DNA of 64,000 nt from Motacilla alba alba (GCF_015832195.1 NC_052018.1:58651666-58715665), one strand, 5' to 3'. Positions 1 to 13,200 are shown, numbered from the stretch's first letter. Program-made: numbers and translations. Notes: a model not told the origin generated them from the letters alone.

Positions 1-2947
1 CTTAAATAGTGTAAACCCAGCTGTGCTTCATCAGGGAATAATTCGACCCTCGATTTTTCCATCATATATGGAGATAGAGAAATAAAAGATCTAAACAAGT
101 TAAAGAAAATGACGCCATTATCCAAAGAGATAATTGCCTGTGCTGTACCTCCAGCACAGGGGAACAGCACGTGGGAAGGACTGAAGAGCTGCACTCAATA
201 CTTTTGTCAATTCCTTTATCTGCTTTTAACAGTGTGAAACTCTGGTTAGATTGTGCAGGTGGTGAAAATCATGACTCAACGGTTACAGGGACAAATCCTC
301 ACCATGGTGCATGGCAACCCCAGAGCCAGGTACACTTGTGCTGCTTGCTGTGCTTCTGCTTATGCTGGAGGCTGCTGAGCCCTGTGGAGATCCCCTTTGC
401 CAGCTGAGAACCCAAAGAGTTGCAGGGATATCCAGTGGCAGCAGAGAGCCCTGTGCCTGGGGGATTCCTTGGCTGCCTCAAATATAACCCAACTAGCATT
501 TGAGCTGAAGTGCAGAAGAAATGAGCACAATAAATTTTTATTTCTTGCTCCACTTTCCCATAGCCACGCAGGGACAGCAGTAGTGCGTGGGAAGTGCTGT
601 CTTCAGGACTCCCCCTGGGATTTATTCAACTGGAGGTCACTGAGTCCTGGCTCTCCCTTCCCACCTTTGGGAGTATGAGTAGGAACTTGCAGTAACAGAA
701 TGTATTCAATCTATTAAAATGGCATAATAAGCTATTCCTGACCAAAAGGGGGGCACAGTAAGTCCTGCTGTGCCTCTAAAGATGTTCTATAAAGGGCAGA
801 ATCACACTGAGCTTGTGAGAAGAAGGCTGCTTATAAGTGATCTGTTCTGAAGCCAAGAGTTGCAGTGCAGAATGCTGCCTGTGGGTTCTTGCAGAAAGCA
901 GACTGGACAGTCACTCTTTGTCTTTAGTGTGTCCAGTCAAAAGTTTTTGAGTTGTAGAAATGAGAGCTTAAAGAAAATTTGTCTTTTAGGGTCAAGTCTG
1001 ACCTGTCTCGGACTGAAAGGACACCAAAGTGTTCCTGAGAGGGAGCAGTCCCCTGCAACAACATCCAATGCATTATCCTTGCCAGTCTTTATTTGAAAAG
1101 GATAATGTTATAAGCCTACCTGAAAGCAGAGGTTACAGGCCAGGAACAGTAGGATTGTGAGCCTTCCAAGTATGAATCACATCACAAGCAATTTTTCCCT
1201 GAAGGGAGAAAAGTAAGAAGGTAGATAAGGAAGATAATAATGACTGCTTCTTAAGGTGCAATTAACCAATAAGCATGTACATTTCTTCTATTTGAAGCAA
1301 AGATAATATTTCTTTCCCCTTTCCTGAAGTGACTTGTCCTAAGCTAAGGGCTGACTTAAAACAGAAGAATCTGTTCCAGGGTGCCAGTACTGAGGTGCCT
1401 CTGTCTGCAAGTCAGTCCTGCCTGGCACCTCTGCTCCCTTTTCATGGTGTGCTGGCTGCTCTCCATAGCCATCACTCAGGCTGCTCACTCTCCTTGCATC
1501 TTCAGCACCTGCTTTGGCCAAGTCCCACAGCTCAGATGCACTGTCATTATTATAGGGTTTGGGAATGACTGTTTGTACAGCACCATAAATTCAGGGGAAA
1601 CTCTTTAGTGGCTGCTAGAAAATTCTGAGCCTAGTCTCAGCTTGCATTCTCTGGCCTCTAATGTCTGCATCCCAGTCCTCGAGTTAATACCTGCTGTCTG
1701 GCACAGTGTTATTGGGGCTGCTCTTCAGTATGCTCTAGGAGTTACTCACCTTCCTCTATCTAATGAATACATTTTGCTTTTTCACAAAAATGCTCCACAA
1801 ATATGAGAGAACAGTACAGACAGAACAAACATGTTTCTAGGTGTCCCATGTATATATTTTGCTTATTCCCTCTTTGCTACACCAGTTGTCAACATAGTGT
1901 TCCTTCTTGTTTTAGATCCAAGCACTTCTTGAATTTTGAGAGGATCTATAAAGGTTTTGCATTTATTTCAGGCCTTATCCAGGAGTACAAGTATATCTCT
2001 GGACTTTTTACAACAGCAATAATGCTGGTGCTCAGTTGCGAACTGAGTGAAGTTTTCTGAAGTAACTGTCCTCTTCTTAGAAATACACAAGGAAAAATCA
2101 CATCTCTCCATCCTGTGAGACCATGTGCAAGAGAAAACAATCCTAGCCATCAGTTTTGGTTTTCCTCTTTGTTTTTTTTTCAGATCTTGCAGGCCTTGAA
2201 AACACTTCTAAAGAGCTAGAAATTTACTTTTCTTAATGGCACATTGATGCATCTTAAAATTGGTCATTTGGGATAGGAAATATTCAAGAGACAGTATTAC
2301 AAATGGTTATCTCTGACCAAAATTATTTAGGATGTAGTCATTTACATTGATTACTGTGAGGATTTAAACTATCTGTTACTCAGCAGTAAAAGGCTGGGAA
2401 GTGTTCTTATGTTGTAATAAATATAGAGCTTACTCCACTAAGAACATGGCAGAGGGTACCTCGCTGTTTTAATAGGTGAATTTGCAAACACATACACACA
2501 GAACATAAAGGTCTATAACCAGAAGGACAAGTCTGCATAAATCCACACCTCCTATTGCCCAGAGAAGGAAATACTTGGCAGTTTTATAACACTTGGAGCT
2601 GGTGAGTGGCTGATTCTGGGAAAGGCTAAAGACTTTCCTTGCCTTGGTACAGAAATGTTATTTTCTGGATGTTATTGAATTATGCAAATTAAACAAGCAA
2701 CCAAAAAAAAAATCAACAAAAACAAAACAAAATATCAAAACCACAAAAAAACCCCCACAAAACACCAAAATACTGTGTAGTAAGAGCACCCTTAACTGTT
2801 GTGTTCGTGTTGTGAAGTTCATGTGTTACAAAGATCTAAGGGCCGTTTCATCTTTTAAGGAGATTGGCATTTTAAATTCATTTTCTTGCAGGAATATCCT
2901 TCAGAGTTACTTCATTAACTTTGAGATTAATTTTTGCTGTATTTCAG
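1..2947 (+). other. MYCT1 intron or upstream flank
   Basis: No coding exon is recognisable here. The stretch ends in a good splice acceptor (a T-rich run then CAG, AG at 2946-2947) directly before MYCT1 exon 2, so at least its right part should be intron of MYCT1. The short first coding exon expected for this gene was searched for by eye and not found; it is probably left of the window, but an exon of about 60 bases could be missed by eye. The only clear structure is the A/C-rich tract at 2701-2769. Confidence 0.6.
2701..2769 (+). repeat. A/C-rich low-complexity tract
   Basis: About 70 bases made almost wholly of A and C, in CAAA-like units. It lies about 180 bases upstream of the MYCT1 exon 2 acceptor. 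Similar tracts in the opposite sense (G/T-rich) occur near 40.3 kb and 48.2 kb. Confidence 0.8.
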
Positions 2948-3480
2948 AGCAGATAACAATAGCCTTCACAGTGTCCATGCTGATTGGACTGGTGATTGGA
3001 GGGATCATCTGGGCATTTTTCACCTGCTTGTCCCGTCGCAGAGCTAGTGCCCACATCTCCCAGGGGAGCCCCTCATCCTTCAGCCGCCGGTCCAGACCTT
3101 CCTCCCATGGCCACACTGCCGGCAGGACTGGATTTTACCGTAACAGCAGCTGTGAACGTCGGAGCAACCTCAGCCTGGCCAGCCTTACCTTCCAGCGGCA
3201 AGCCTCCTTGGAGCAGGCCAACTCCTTCCCCAGGAAGTCAAGCTTCCGTGCATCCACCTTCCACCCTTTTCTGCAGTGTCCTCCCCTGCCCGTGGAGACG
3301 AACAGTCAGCTGATCACCCTCACTCCCACGAACACCACCACAACTCTTGTGGGAAGCACCACCAACAGCTTGAGTCGACCTGAATTCCACTGGTCTAACA
3401 ACAACCTCCGCATCTGCCACTCCACGCAAACCCCACCTCCTGCCTATGAAACCATCATAAAAGCTTTCCCAGAATCCTGA
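2948..3480 (+). CDS. MYCT1: MYCT1, Myc target protein 1, terminal coding exon (partial gene)
   Basis: This exon encodes about 176 residues ending at the TGA at 3478-3480. It opens with one transmembrane segment (IAFTVSMLIGLVIGGIIWAF) followed at once by a basic cluster (SRRR), then a Ser/Arg-rich stretch and a very recognisable block containing CERRSNLSLASLTFQRQASL and FPRKSSFRASTFHPFLQCPP. The C-terminus carries a PPxY motif (PPPAYETIIKAF). I recognise this as MYCT1, a small single-pass protein of endothelial and haematopoietic cells first described as a MYC target. The reading frame stays open leftwards to 2644, but a consensus acceptor at 2946-2947 and the loss of similarity there show that the upstream part is intron; the exon starts in phase 1. 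The threonine-rich stretch (TPTNTTTTLVGSTTN) looks longer than in the mammalian protein as I remember it. Position just 5' of VIP on the same strand agrees with human gene order. The missing N-terminal exon makes this partial. Confidence 0.93.
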
Positions 3481-3874
3481 GCTTCATCCTCACTGCAAAC
3501 ACACATATGCATCTTAGGAGGAACCTCAATCATCTCAACAATTTTCTGTGCATGAAGAAGGTCTCTGAGAAGTCTCTATCTGCAGATGCAGAGGGGACAT
3601 ACTTTGTCAAGCGGCATGTAGAAGTGATTTCATGGAGCCCAACATCCCAACATCTCTCTGTCTGAGAGATCATTTGTCTTTGCACTGCTGCCTTTTATTT
3701 ACTGCTCTGCTGTATGCTTGCAAATTTATAGTGTTGTATCTTTAATTGCAGCCATTGTCTCTTTATTTTAGAGGGAAAAATGCTGCCACATAAAAACTAA
3801 ATAATTTCTTGAAGAAACAGATAATACTAGAGATTACTGATATACACAGCACATCAATGCAAATGTCACTCTTC

Positions 3875-3894
3875 TTTTTTTTTTTTTTTTTTTT
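3875..3894. repeat. poly(T) run
   Basis: Twenty consecutive T in the presumed MYCT1 3' UTR. Length is likely to vary between individuals and to be error-prone in sequencing. Confidence 0.9.
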
Positions 3895-4174
3895 AAGAAG
3901 TCTTGATTTCACATGTTTTTGTTACATTTTCGGAGAGCACCTCCTGTTACCCACCTTCTTGCTATAACCCCAGAAGAGCTTCAGTCTGAGGAACCTTAGA
4001 TGCAGACCTCATAGAGGATGCAGTCCTGGCTGCTGTAGACATCCTGTTCTGTTGATTGCAAAGATCTGATCTGAAAAGACTCCATATTAGAGATGCTTGT
4101 TTCAAATTCCCTGCAGTGTGGGGAAAAAAATTGTGAAGTATATATAGCTTCATGAACAAAATTTTGAGCAACAT

Positions 4175-4180
4175 AATAAA
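4175..4180 (+). promoter_or_regulatory. candidate MYCT1 polyadenylation signal
   Basis: AATAAA about 700 bases after the MYCT1 stop codon, the first canonical signal downstream. Its use is not shown by the sequence. Confidence 0.45.
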
Positions 4181-7100
4181 TGCATGATAACAATTATAAA
4201 GACTTTTCTGTCAGCAGCCAGCAGAACAGGTAGTCATGTTTTAATATCCAGTGAGGCTGCATGGGCAGAGCTCCTCATGTTTCATTTTTCTAGCTCTGGC
4301 TATCCAGATAAGCAGTATGAATGACAACTACTTTTTAATTAAGTTTCCTGATTTCCTATGGGATTAGTCATTTCCTTATTTCAAATGTTTTTTCTCAAAT
4401 TGTACCAACGTTTAATTCTTTCTTTTATTCACTGAAATCTTGTCTTTCACTAAAACAAGATTTCAGACATCTGTGGCTGAATACAGGGACTGTATAATGA
4501 GCTGGGATATGAAGACAAAGATGAAGTATTTAGTTGAGGCTTACATGTATTCTTGACTTTTATATGTGTGTCATGCCAAGCTAACCCCTGGCTTAGTAAA
4601 GAATAATTGCACTGATATGACAAATGTTCAGGATTTGGAAATAACAGAGACAAATGGGACCAAAGTTAAGTCTTATTGTATCAGTTTCCTGTTAAATTTT
4701 TCATGTTCAAATTAAGGGTAAAGAATTTCCACAAGTAGAGGAGCTGTCCACATTCCACACTTGCAAATATGCCTGTTGTTTCTAAAAGGCTTGGGCAATA
4801 CCAGCCTCAGGACTCCTGATTCTGAGGGGGCTTCTGCAGGGAGAACAAGTTCTTGTCTCTCTTCTGGGAGAGACAAAGATTCAGCGGCTTTTGAGAATGG
4901 GCAAAATGCTTAACATCTCCCAGATTTTCCAGGCGTTTCGAGACTGGCACCATGCTGAGGTCAACATCCCTTGGGAAGCTCTGGCATTGATCTCTGACCT
5001 GCAGTATTCCAGCCCAATATCCACCCATTCACAAATAATGCTAAAAACATTCAGCTTACAATCAATACTTACTGTAAACAACAAGTATTCCGTATTGTAA
5101 AGGCAAATTATTTTGTATACTGTTTACTGACTGGATTTCACTGTTTTATTTTTAGTGTGCAGCACATCTGGAGAGATGTATGCTATTGCTAGGAGAACAA
5201 CCATTTCCAGAGTTTACAGAGCATTTCACTGCAGACACTGTGGGTTCTAGCACACCCAGAATTTGCTGATAAGATTGTAACACTGCATTTGGCTGCTCAC
5301 AGGCTACAGACTTAAAATAGCCGTCCTCTGAAGAAAGAAAGAAAGAATGTTATGCTTTTTCATTCATTAATTTTTTTTTCACATTTAGATTTTTTCTGAG
5401 TCTGGTGAATTTCATTGCATGCAAAAATATGTCCTTCCTATAGAATAGGTGATGCAGCCTATTTTATAGGTATTCTGCCTACAAAAAGTAGAATTCAAGC
5501 CTGCTCCCTTTCTTTAGTGGGTTTGATGGACTGTGGAAGAGACAACTTACCTTACCAGCTATGTACCCAGTTTGCACCCACCTGGCCAAAACTGCTTGTT
5601 CCTTGAGAGTGAAATCATTTTAGATGAGTAAATTTTTACTCCTGGATTGTAAGTGCATGCTACAGTAGAACTCTCCACAGCACAATTATTACACAATTAT
5701 TACTTGTATTACACTGTATTTAGTAAACATTGTAAAGAGGGAAACTTAAATGCACTGTATTTTTTTTTCCTCCTGAAATCTGCACTGAATATTGAAACAT
5801 TTCTTATGTGGCCTGGATTAGGGAGACTAAAACCGCACATGTTTGGTGCATAGCCAATATGACTGTCAGAAGCCTAAACCTTGTTTTCACATCTGAAAGA
5901 AATGTTTTGCAAGCATTCAGGAAGCTTCGGAATGTGGAATAAAGTTAGATGCTATAATCTCAAGCTCATGTTTTTTCTTAATGATGAATACGGTGATTTG
6001 CATAAAAGATCCTTTAAAGGTAAGAGTATTATCTTTAATTATGCAAGCTGATACAGTTAGAAATGTGAATGAGGACTCCCTCCTTCCTTTGCTTCTGTGG
6101 GGAAACACCCCAAAACTGATGTTATTTTGAAGTCAGGGTCAGAATTTGCCCTATGAGAACAGCTTCAAAGGATTACAAGTGAGAAGGTCTCTCACAAATA
6201 ACAGTGCTTACAGCTTTTAAATCCACAGCTTTTTAAGTACTTCAGCTTCAATTCACATTGTGTTTGAGCAAATGCTTGCTTTAAGCAAAAGGGCAATCAC
6301 TATAAGGTTCATGCTTAAATGAACTCATGCACATTTTATTGCGTTAGGACCAAAGCACACTGCACAGAACCAACCCCTAAATTAACACTGGGATTCAGGA
6401 ATCATTGTGTGTTCGATATGCAAAAAAAGATTATATTTGCTTGATTAAATAATCTTTTATTTCAATTTAAAGTACTCGAAAGAAGAGCTGAATTAAAACA
6501 GCGTGTTACTGCAGATTTCAAGATTTCAGAGCATTCACAAGCATGAATTTGAACTTGACTATTTTGCATGTAATACAATTAAAGTGGTGCTGCCAGAATC
6601 ACATAGGGACCGATAGGCAGAACTTAGCTCAACATCCAGATATCCTGACACCTTGTTCTGAGTAAGCAGAACTACTTCTCCTCTTCATGAAGAGAAATGC
6701 TATCTTGTTAATGTCCATGTCCACAAAAAGTTACTCCAGTTATGGGTTCATACAGAAGGCAGAATTTGACAGCTCTTAGTCAGAGAATACTTACGTTCCA
6801 TCTTATTTACAAAAGTAGCTCATGCTATATTCCTTGATCTTTCCCCACTGAAGAGCTGCTGATCACCTCTTCAGACAGCTACTGATGACCATACTGTAGC
6901 ACACTGAACATGCGATATTTTTGCCAAATCACATTTTAAAGTTCACTTGTAATTTATCATGAAACTTTTGAATCCTCTCAAAATCCATTCTTAAATATAA
7001 ACCCAAAACTATGCTCGCTGGAAATAATCTCTCAGAGGTGAAATGACACATGCCAGATCCCTGACCTATAAGCATTTGATAAAATTAGGTGATGTCTATG

Positions 7101-7389
7101 ATGCAGTACAGCTTCTGGAACAAAAAAAAGAAAGAAACTACTAATTGGAAATTTACCTCTTCCAAGTTCAGAGCAGACTAAAGAAAAAGGCATTGATATA
7201 ACTTCAAAATACTGAGAACAGTATTTTAGAAACTATACTTACAAAGTCTTAAAACTCAAGGAAAATACCTGTACCTTTTTGTATTCATTTGGCTCTCTTA
7301 ATAAAAGTGAGTTTTTAAAGGGATTGAGTATTTGGAGTTCCTATATTACTTTGTCTGGATATTTAGCTTTCTGAATGCCAAAAAAGGAT

Positions 7390-7417
7390 GACAAGATCCT
7401 GATCTTGTCAGGATCTT
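7390..7417. repeat. overlapping inverted repeats (two exclusive hairpins)
   Basis: GACAAGATC (7390-7398) pairs with GATCTTGTC (7401-7409). AAGATCCTGA (7393-7402) pairs equally well with TCAGGATCTT (7408-7417). The two stems share bases and cannot form together. No known element is recognised. Confidence 0.7.
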
Positions 7418-8321
7418 TTTCAATCTAATATTAATATTGGCCACAATTGACTCAGTATTTTTCAACCAGCTGGTCTAGAGAGTTCTGAGAAAATTACTGC
7501 AGTACTCAGTAGGTGAACTACTGCTGGCAACAGCTCTTTTTGAAGCACACAAAGCAACAAAATGCCTCACACTGTAGCAGCAGCAACACCCGTGACTCCA
7601 CTACAGATCTCTGGCCTCACTGCCAGGTGCGGTCTGTGCATTATTCCATGCTTTTGACCTCAAACAGTCTGCAGGTTAAGGAAACAACTGTGGAGGAGTC
7701 TGGTTTGTGAGTCTTGTTTCTGCTTTTGACTTCTGTGAAAGCTTTTGGCTTCCATCAGGTTTTGACGACACTAGTGCATGACTGTGGCACCGCCTGATGG
7801 GCATGGACTGGACTAAGGAGCTATTTCAGTGAACATGTTTCCTGTCTGCATTCCCGGAGATGTTCTGCATCAGAGACATGTTTTCATCTATTTAGCAGCA
7901 GAATCAAGTGATTGTGTGCTGAGGGCTGTGAAGGAGCAGTTGCCCTATTTTAGACCAAGGAGTTCTTTTAAACAAGAGTAGCTTAATCATGAAAGGGATT
8001 ACGCACAGTGATGGGACTGAGATAGCAGGAAATTGGATTTGCTGATTTAGGACATAACTGTCTGATGTGCCTATGACTAGGAACAGCATGGAAAGGCACT
8101 GGAATGCAAAATTATTCCTATCTAATTCATGTCAGACCTGCATCCATATCAATCCACTTTATTTTATAGCAGCATGTTGATGTGTACGAAGGAAGGATGA
8201 TGCTGCTCTCTTGTTCCAACTTAAGAAGAGCACAAACCACAGCTGGCAGTGATATGCATTTCTTTGACATGTTTGGAGAAGTTGCTGATGATTAAATGCA
8301 CATTGAAATAGGATGAATCTC

Positions 8322-8339
8322 CTAGACTGATCAGTCTAG
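8322..8339. repeat. perfect 18-base palindrome
   Basis: CTAGACTGATCAGTCTAG equals its own reverse complement with no spacer. Function unknown. Confidence 0.85.
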
Positions 8340-9671
8340 TGCTTGAGTACATGGAGAGGCAAGCAGGAGTCCCGTTTTTTGCCTGTTCTCTGTTCCTGTA
8401 CTATATATCCTCATGATCTTCTAAAGTTGTTGGGTTTTTTTTTTAATAAGAGGGAAGAATTCCCTTTAAACCTTTTCTAGACAGATTGTAGGTTTTCTCT
8501 TCTCCTTTAGTGCTTCTCCATTTACTTCCAGAGTATCTATCTGTGGATAAGCATGATGATAAAAATACACAAATCTTCACTCTATCTCATTCTTTTGTTG
8601 TTCTGCCAGAACTTTCTTATATAGAAAATCACTTTGAGGAATTGATTGGTTTGTGTTGTGATAAGCTCTCTAGCACTAGTTTGCCAGCATCAAAGCACTG
8701 ATCTTTTTTTCTTTTTTTTTTTCCCCTAATCCCTTGGGCAAATGTCATGGAAAGATACAGACACCTTTTTGTCAGTACTGAGTGGCAGACAACATTTAGA
8801 ATTTGCCTTGCAAAATTCTCATAACTCCACAATGCACTAAGTCATGATGAAGATATTTTTGGATCATTTTGGGTAATATAAAACTTACTTCTATAAAAAT
8901 TCTGCATGCACAAGAACACAATTTTGGGTACTTGTATATACACTAAATTAAATCTTTCAAAGCTTCTAAATGCTTCTAGGCATTGAATCACTTCTGACAA
9001 GGAAACTGAACATTAAATACATTTCCACATCATGTAATCATGTTTGGAATGTATTAGCTTAAAAAAAATAAACTGTCTCTGAGACACCAAAGTTAAGCAT
9101 TTTCAAATTTTTATCTTGTTCACCAATACATGGAACCTGCTCTAGGGCAGAGATATTCCAAATAAAACCAAAAATATATAGGAGAGAAATAAGGACACTG
9201 TGAAAGCTCAGTGTAGATTGACAGGATTCAACTAATCCAAATGTGTTGGAGAATGGCAGATTTACCATGACTTCACAAAATAAGGGAAGAGTGAGTGTGT
9301 TTGATGTCCTGACAATGTTCCTGAAAGATGCCTGAAATGATCATTCCCTGATCCAAAACAAAGCATATGCCTCTGCATGCCTTCTCACAGACATTTTATA
9401 GGTACTGAAGGCTAGATGTCATCACATACCTTTGAGTGCATTTTCTCTCAGTTCACAGAGGTATAAGTAGATGTTCCTGCTTCATTCAAAGCACCTGCAA
9501 GACACTAAATGGCTAGGTGATTTAAAAGCTGCTTCCAGTGCTGGGCATTACAAAGATCTAAAAATAAACCAAGAATGTTTCAGACAGTCTTGTTGTGCTT
9601 ATACTCAAAATCTGAGTCACTAGCAATCAAAAAGTTTCAAGGCTGTTTATTTAACAGTACAACAAAACAGT

Positions 9672-10266
9672 TGTGCTGGTTTTGGCTCGGTTCAGTTAAT
9701 TGTCTTCACAGTACTAGTACGGGAGCACAGGGATATTTTTTGGATTTGTGCTGCACACGGGGTTGATAAAAACAGAGATGTTTTGGTTATGGCTGACCAG
9801 GCCTTACTGCAGAGACAAGGTCTTTTCTGCTTTTGCTACTGCCACATGGCAAGGGAACCTGGGGATGCACAGGAGGTTGGGAGGAGACACATCAGGGACA
9901 GGTGACCCAAACTGACCACATGGATATTCCAGACCACATTCTGCCATCCTCAGAATGTATAAAGTGGGGGGAAGAAGAAGGAAAGGAGGACATTTGGAGT
10001 GATGGTTTGTCTTCCCAAGTAACTCTTATCTGTGATGGGGCCCTGCTCTCCCGGACACCTGCCTGCCCATGAGAAGCAGTGGATTAATTCTCTTTTTTGC
10101 TTTGCTTGTGTGCACAGTTTCTGCTTTCCCTATTAAACTCTTTTTTATCTCAGCCCATGCCATGAGTTTTCTATCTTTTACCCTTCAGATTTTCCCCCTG
10201 ATCCTGCTGCTGCAGGAATGAGTGAGGGGCTAAGTAGGCCTTGGTTGCTGGCTGGGTTAAACCACA
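9672..10266 (+). mobile_element. solo LTR, ERVL-like avian endogenous retrovirus
   Basis: The element begins TGTGCTGGTTTTGGCT and ends GGGTTAAACCACA, so it has the TG...CA ends of an LTR. It holds a TATA box (TATAAA, 9958-9963) and, downstream, a polyadenylation signal (ATTAAA, 10132-10137), in the order expected for an LTR read on the plus strand. The flanks are ACAGT (9667-9671) and ATAGT (10267-10271), a 5-bp target duplication with one mismatch; five bases is typical of ERVL-type elements. No internal retroviral sequence adjoins, so it is a solo LTR left by recombination. It is related in layout to the minus-strand LTR at 61543-62123. Confidence 0.85.
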
Positions 10267-10271
10267 ATAGT

Positions 10272-13200
10272 GAACCAAAAGAAAATAAGAAATATACTGA
10301 ATTATATATTGCTGTACGTAAGGGGTAGGTTTGCAAATGGGACATGCTAGAAACACAACTGAGGGCCTTGCTGCACAAGCCCAATCCAGAAAAAACTTGT
10401 TTGTAATCCACCCTTAACCTTCCAAATGCTCTGGCTGACTGGTGGTAGTTTAATCTATGTTGCTCTATTATTGGTTGCAGTGAGATTACTCATATATTTA
10501 ATAACTCTGTTGAATCAGAATATAATTTCATAAAGCACATAATTCCAGTTTAGGAACTAGTTGATGATAATTTAGGAACAGAATTTTTATCTGTGAAATG
10601 ACTTCTGTTTCTTGAAAGTTTCTTCCCTGTGAAAACACATAACTGCTCTGCCCATCTCACCTGCCCAGTCTCTCTCTGAGCATGTAAAAATTTCTGTAGG
10701 GATATAAGGGTGATCCTTATATCCTTCTGCAGACACACGAGAGGCTGATGACAAAGAACATCATGAATCAATGCTTGGCCATTCCTTTCCATTATTTTAT
10801 GTGAGAGCAGGGTTAGGAACCTCTGGATTACAGCCTGGTAATCTTGGTACTTCTGTTGTTCAATATAGGTTTTTGCATTATCTCATCTCTCTGGATTATG
10901 TGCCTATGAAATTGGATGACAGCAAGAAAGACTAAAGAGAAGTCTTTCTAGAGTCTCACACTGGCAAACACCACTTTTGGAGGGGCATTTAGGTGGGTTT
11001 GGAAAGCAAAGAAGGGCAAAGACAGTTCTAGCATCAGCCAGCCAGTCTCTCCTCTGACTGTTGAGGCAAACATTACAATGATCCTGCTTGTAATCAAGAT
11101 TTTCTGAAGACAAACTGTCCCCAGCAGAAAAGTCTCTTAAAAGCTTGTGAAAAGATTGCTTTTAATCTTTACTGCCTCTAGACAGCATGAGGAATTGACA
11201 AAATGCATTATTCTGATAGATCCTGAGATGTCCCTCCAGGTTCAGTTTTGTCTGCAGCCTTTTCTGGAGGACAAGGCAAAAAGGAGGCTGAAATTTTTTT
11301 TAATGACTCCAGTTTCTGGCCTATTTTCATGCTCTTAAATTTGTATATGGCATGCATTTCTGAGTGACCCTGTAACCTTTTATCTATTAGGACAATTTTA
11401 TTTGGCTATCTTTTTCTGTGCGCACAAATTCTGCATGAAGAATTGTATGCAACCCTATTAGTAAGCACAGTTATTTACTGGGCAGTGTACATAGTAGGTA
11501 GCTAAAATATGACTACACTGCACATTACTATGCTCTTCAGCTTCCAAGCTGACAATCATTAAGTTTTCCCCAGCCTGCCAGTGGTAGTCAAGTTGGGAGA
11601 TGCAGCCCTTGTTTCTGCTTGGAAGAAGCTGATCCTTGACCTTGTGTAGTCACAGACACCTGAACCACAAGCTGTGCTGAGGATGAGCTTTCTGAGCCAT
11701 AAAATTCTGGATGGAGCAATGTGCATAAGGGAATAGAGGCCAAGACAGAACTGTGGATTCAGCTTCAGTTTAAACTACCTTATGTCTTAAAAAGCAAGCT
11801 ATGCTATGCAACGTATTTGTTTCAAGATCCGAGGAAAGGGTAAACATCCTTGAGCCAATTGTTCTGCTACTATTTCACTCTGAAAGTCTTTGAATCCAGT
11901 ATTCAAAATAACAACAGTTATTGAGTAATGTAATAGACAAAGAAGCCCTGTCTGGATAATCTTCTAACCATTCTGAAAGATCCTCCCTGCTCTTTCCAAG
12001 CTGAAGCTACTAGAAGCAACCTGAGAGCATCTCTGAAAATAAACCAGGAAGAATACCTGCGACAGATGATGTTTTCTTTCCTTTTCACACCTAGTGTTGT
12101 GTGGGTCTGTGATATAATTTTCTATTGTGAAATTGCGTGACTTCACATCTATGGAAAATTTTTCTATTAAACCAGATAATATCTCAGGCCAGACAAAAAA
12201 AAAATTACCTGTGACTTGGACTGCTGGAAGTGTACAGAATAATTCTCTACTACATGAAATAATACTTGAAAATCCTGTAGGTACATGCTGGAAAGTAGTT
12301 ACACAGTTATTTTTACTGTGCAGCTATCAATGTAACCACATGATTGACACAGAGTCACCAGGAGCAAGATTCAAATCTATATTAATAATTTATGAATTCA
12401 TGATCTAGTACAATTTGAACAGAAAGTTTAGCAAATTTTAAGGTGCTAAGGTCCATGGCTTAAATCCAATAATTAGCAACATTTTAATATTGATATTCAA
12501 TAATGCTGATTCTGGTGCTGAATGTTTCACTTATTTCTGCAGAAATCACTTTAATTTATTTGTCACATTCAAAAATGCAAACTGCAGAATATAATTATAC
12601 ACATACACAATGACAGCACACAGGATGACTATCAAAGGTGTTGCTGTGCCTATTAATGTCTTTTATCTTTGTGATGATTGTCATTTCCCCAAATCTCTTA
12701 GGAACTTATTAGTATTGCATCTATTCACATGTACTTTATAAAGGGGAATATATTGACTGTGGTGCCATGTTTACTGGAACACTCTTAATACTTCATGTAA
12801 GATGGAAAGGGTAATTAGCCATTGATGTATTGGCCAGGAAGCCAATTAAACAAGACGTAGGAAGTTATCGTTTGTTCGAATGACCTGTGGAGTTGAACTA
12901 AATGATAAACTAAGTTGGAAATCTATCTCTCTTGTCCATGAAGACTACAGAAACTCTTTCAAAAACAGTCATGTTCAAATTATATCATTTATTAAGGATG
13001 ATAAACGAGCAAGTTGATACTTTCTTCCATATGGCTTTTTTGTGGCAATTAAATGTGAATATAGATTTTCACAGCCATAATAATGTACATTAGGCTTAGA
13101 GTAGTGCTGAGAGACAGCACATTACACTATGCTCTTTATACACATGGACAGTTTTAGAAAACCTCTCTCAGCTCTTTTTCCATGAAGACAATAGTGGTAA

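Larger units (their letters stand above)
3481..4200 (+). other. MYCT1: MYCT1 3' untranslated region (extent inferred)
   Basis: Non-coding sequence after the MYCT1 stop. It has a T run at 3875-3894 and reaches its first good AATAAA at 4175-4180. The 3' end near 4195-4200 is inferred from that signal alone. Confidence 0.5.
4201..9671. other. intergenic, MYCT1 to first LTR
   Basis: No exon, RNA gene or recognised repeat seen. The longest open frames are under 80 codons and lack family resemblance. Small symmetric structures at 4853-4876 (9-bp stem), 7390-7417 and 8322-8339 are the only local features. Confidence 0.7.

Noticed and set aside
311..340. ATG GCA ACC start followed by a GT, considered as MYCT1 exon 1
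   Set aside because: The encoded residues do not resemble the MYCT1 N-terminus and no promoter-like context precedes them.
2644..2946. Upstream extension of the MYCT1 frame
   Set aside because: It starts at TTG, runs through a low-complexity Lys/Thr/Gln tract, and a consensus splice acceptor separates it from the MYCT1-like part, so it is intron.
4853..4876. 9-bp stem with 6-base loop, considered as a microRNA hairpin
   Set aside because: The stem is far too short for a microRNA precursor.
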